From: Oligoflexia bacterium
GTDB taxonomy: Bacteria; Bdellovibrionota; UBA1018; CAIMNF01
Assembly (NCBI GenBank): GCA_903858975.1
Contig: CAIOKW010000116.1
Coordinates: 1 to 7,598 of the forward strand
Direction: 5' to 3'
DNA length: 7,598 nucleotides
Shown here: positions 5,878 to 7,598 of the stretch, one piece after another
Numbering within the stretch: the first letter of the stretch is position 1
How the letters are laid out: each line of letters opens with the position of its first letter
Notes under the pieces: model-generated
The model's database searches: none
What the model was told of the DNA's origin: nothing
Seen by the model: only the letters and a program-made list of their open reading frames with translations
Program-made: the position numbers and the translations under genes

Positions 5878-7370
5878 CGCTCATTTTAGGAAATCAGCTT
5901 CATTCCGATTGGTACCGTGAATCATCCCTTCAGCTTCAGAAAAAAAGTCGCGTGCTGATGATTGAGGATTTGGCTCTCGCCTCTCATTTTCGCTACCACA
6001 AACTCCGCCTTCTCCACACTTTTGTATCGATGAGAGCCTTTCGAGATGAACTTAAAAAACACTCCATTGATATTCATTACTTTGAACTTCCCGAATCAAA
6101 AAAAGTTTCGTTTTGGGAACGCGTTTTAGAGACCCTGGGAGACGAGAAGGAACTTCAGATTTCCGAAGTACCCGATCGCAGCTTTCAAAAATCGCTCGAC
6201 CAATTTAGCAAGAAGAATAAGATTAAGCTCAAGATCCTTCCCTCGCCGAGCTTCCTTTGTTCAACTGATGAGTTTGATACTTACCTTGGGAAATCAAAAC
6301 GCCCCTTCATGAAAACCTTTTACGAACGAGAGCGTAAACGACATAAAATTCTCGTTGACCGTGACGGACTCCCGACTGGCGGACAGTGGAGCTTTGATTC
6401 TGAAAACAGGAAAAAAACACCCAAGGACTATCAAGAGCCTCCCTTACCTCCGGTTAAAAAAAGCAAACACGAGACTCCCGTGCGAGAGATGATTGAAAAA
6501 TATTTCTCGAAAAACCCTGGTGAATTAGGTGAACTCTTTATCCCCTATGATGAATCAGGGGCGCAAGAGTGGCTTCAGGGGTTTTTAAAATCTCGATTTG
6601 AAGACTTCGGCCCCTATGAAGACGCAATCACCTCAAAACACGACACGCTCAACCACTCGCTCCTTTCTCCACTTTTAAACATTGGCCTCCTGAGCCCGAA
6701 AGAGGTGATTAGCGAGACCCTTGAGTTTGCTAAAAAACACAAAACCCCGATTGCCTCCGTAGAAGGATTCATTCGTCAGGTGATGGGATGGCGAGAATTT
6801 ATTCGCGGAATTGATCACACGTTTGGTGAGCGACAAGCTCAGGAAAATTTTTGGAATCACTCTCGTAAATTAAAACCATGTTGGTATGACGGAACTACAG
6901 GTATTCCTCCACTCGATGATGCTATTAAAAAAGTGAATCGGCTTTCTTATAATCACCATATCGAGCGACTCATGGTACTCAGTAACCTCATGCTTCTTTG
7001 CGAGATTGATCCGCGTGAGGCCCATCGCTGGTTTATGGAAATGTATCTCGACTCTTATGAGTGGGTTATGGGTCCGAATGTTTATGGAATGGGTCAAATG
7101 AGTGATGGTGGAATTTTTGCCACAAAACCCTATATTTCTGGCTCCAATTACATTCTAAAAATGAGCGACTACAAAAAGGGCGATTGGTGTGAGGCTTGGG
7201 ATGGTCTTTACTGGAGCTTCATTGATCGGCACCGAGCATTCTTTTTAAAAAACCCCCGACTTTCGATGATGGTAAAGCTGCTCGATAAGATGGATCCTAA
7301 GAAGCGCGAACGGCTGTTTCAGGCTGCTGAAGAATTCAAGGCGAAGGTCAGCACCTCATCTACGCCTTAG
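5868..7370 (+). CDS. Prokaryotic (6-4) photolyase / FeS-BCP family protein, apparently lacking the Fe-S cluster ligands
   Basis: A 500-residue member of the bacterial cryptochrome-photolyase family typified by Agrobacterium PhrB and Rhodobacter CryB, which repair (6-4) photoproducts with FAD, a ribityllumazine antenna and a [4Fe-4S] cluster. The N-terminal Rossmann-like domain begins LTLILGNQLHSDW. The FAD domain holds VEGFIRQVMGWREFIRG (298-314), the histidine pair in YNHHIERLMV (361-370; H364 matches the catalytic His), HRWFMEMYLDSYEWVMGPNV (386-405) and ATKPYISGSNYILKMSDY (418-435). Family members usually continue from SDY into a Cys-x2-Cys motif, a loop, and another Cys before the LYW motif. 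Here the text is SDYKKGDWCEAWDGLYW: K436 and D439 replace cysteines and about ten residues are missing. The remaining ligand position is P348. Only C131, C338, C378 and C441 exist. The ATG overlaps the cryptochrome stop by 10 bp, and AAGGAA (5849-5854) is distant, so coupled translation is likely. Repair activity is not certain. Confidence 0.92.
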   Translation: MALTLILGNQLHSDWYRESSLQLQKKSRVLMIEDLALASHFRYHKLRLLHTFVSMRAFRDELKKHSIDIHYFELPESKKVSFWERVLETLGDEKELQISEVPDRSFQKSLDQFSKKNKIKLKILPSPSFLCSTDEFDTYLGKSKRPFMKTFYERERKRHKILVDRDGLPTGGQWSFDSENRKKTPKDYQEPPLPPVKKSKHETPVREMIEKYFSKNPGELGELFIPYDESGAQEWLQGFLKSRFEDFGPYEDAITSKHDTLNHSLLSPLLNIGLLSPKEVISETLEFAKKHKTPIASVEGFIRQVMGWREFIRGIDHTFGERQAQENFWNHSRKLKPCWYDGTTGIPPLDDAIKKVNRLSYNHHIERLMVLSNLMLLCEIDPREAHRWFMEMYLDSYEWVMGPNVYGMGQMSDGGIFATKPYISGSNYILKMSDYKKGDWCEAWDGLYWSFIDRHRAFFLKNPRLSMMVKLLDKMDPKKRERLFQAAEEFKAKVSTSSTP

Positions 7371-7380
7371 ACTATTTTTT
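7338..7380 (+). terminator. Possible weak Rho-independent terminator at the end of the photolyase operon
   Basis: AAGGCG (7338-7343) pairs with CGCCTT (7363-7368), and an inner AGGT/ACCT pair (7345-7348 with 7353-7356) has a four-base loop. A run of six T lies at 7375-7380. The hairpin overlaps the last codons of the photolyase gene. The six-base gap between stem and T run is longer than usual, so this is tentative. Confidence 0.3.
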
Positions 7381-7598
7381 ATTCTTGCTGAGATCCCGCC
7401 AGCTTTTTCCTTCTCTTGCCTTGGGATCGAGCTGAGTCTTCTTTACCCACTCGGTGTGTTCACCGTAAGTTTTACTAAACATATGAGTGCCGTCGTTTTT
7501 AGAAACGAAGTAAAGAAAGTCGGTTTCAGCGGGATAGAGTACGGCCTTAATGGATTCTGGATTCGGATTAGAAATGGGCCCAATCGGAAGGGCCGCTA
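7372..7598 (-). CDS. mltG: Endolytic transglycosylase MltG, C-terminal part (5' end beyond window)
   Basis: MltG is an inner-membrane lytic transglycosylase that cuts nascent peptidoglycan strands and is thought to set glycan chain length. Only the last 74 residues are present, read from the right edge to the TAG at 7374-7372. They contain the family's closing signature: LPIGPISNPNPESIKAVLYP, then AETDFLYFV, then GTHMFSKTYGEHTEWV. The catalytic glutamate lies upstream, outside the window. After the usual end of the domain the protein continues with a charged tail of about 24 residues (KKTQLDPKAREGKSWRDL and a lysine-rich end). The gene converges on the photolyase operon with a single base between the two stop codons. 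I see no T-rich terminator for it on its own strand within the window. Confidence 0.9.
   Translation of the reverse strand, partial: AALPIGPISNPNPESIKAVLYPAETDFLYFVSKNDGTHMFSKTYGEHTEWVKKTQLDPKAREGKSWRDLSKNKK

Noticed and set aside
7188..7190. C441 of the second photolyase as a surviving Fe-S ligand
   Set aside because: It is close to the position of the last family cysteine but one residue out of register with the LYW motif. A lone cysteine cannot hold the cluster when the other three positions are K, D and P.

Overview
This 7.6 kb window is densely coding chromosomal DNA with moderate GC (mid-40s % by eye), no RNA genes and no mobile elements. It reads as core DNA-replication and cell-wall genes flanking a protease gene and a light-dependent DNA repair operon. 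The organism is a Gram-negative-type bacterium. The mix of a secreted subtilase, two different photolyase/cryptochrome proteins and frequent TTG/GTG starts would suit Bdellovibrionota or another former deltaproteobacterial lineage. That placement is an inference with low confidence, because no 16S rRNA or other marker is present.

Left block, minus strand, transcribed right to left: a secreted subtilisin-like protease that also carries a C-terminal HExxH metalloprotease-like domain (2341-4590), then dnaX (GTG start at 2303) after a 37 bp gap, then recR (start at 567). The recR start overlaps the dnaX stop as ATGA, and recR runs off the left edge about ten residues short of its usual end. The ybaB/ebfC gene that normally separates dnaX and recR is absent.

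Right block, plus strand, divergent from the protease: a DASH-type cryptochrome (TTG start at 4627) and a second photolyase of the bacterial (6-4)/FeS-BCP family (5868-7370), overlapping by 10 bp and so very probably co-translated. The second protein keeps the FAD-binding core and the active-site histidine pair. By motif alignment it has lost the cysteines that hold the family's [4Fe-4S] cluster, through substitutions and a deletion of about ten residues. The operon converges, with a 1 bp gap, on the 3' end of mltG (minus strand), which enters from the right edge.

The short divergent spacer between the protease and the cryptochrome holds a perfect 8 bp inverted repeat with a 16 bp spacer (4599-4630). 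One arm contains the cryptochrome TTG start. The other arm contains an AAGGA ribosome-binding-like sequence placed before a three-codon leader ORF. This could be an operator or a translation-controlling RNA hairpin.

The most noteworthy items are the serine protease/metalloprotease fusion, the apparently cluster-less FeS-BCP-type photolyase, the pairing of two photolyase classes in one overlapping operon, and the dyad controlling region.
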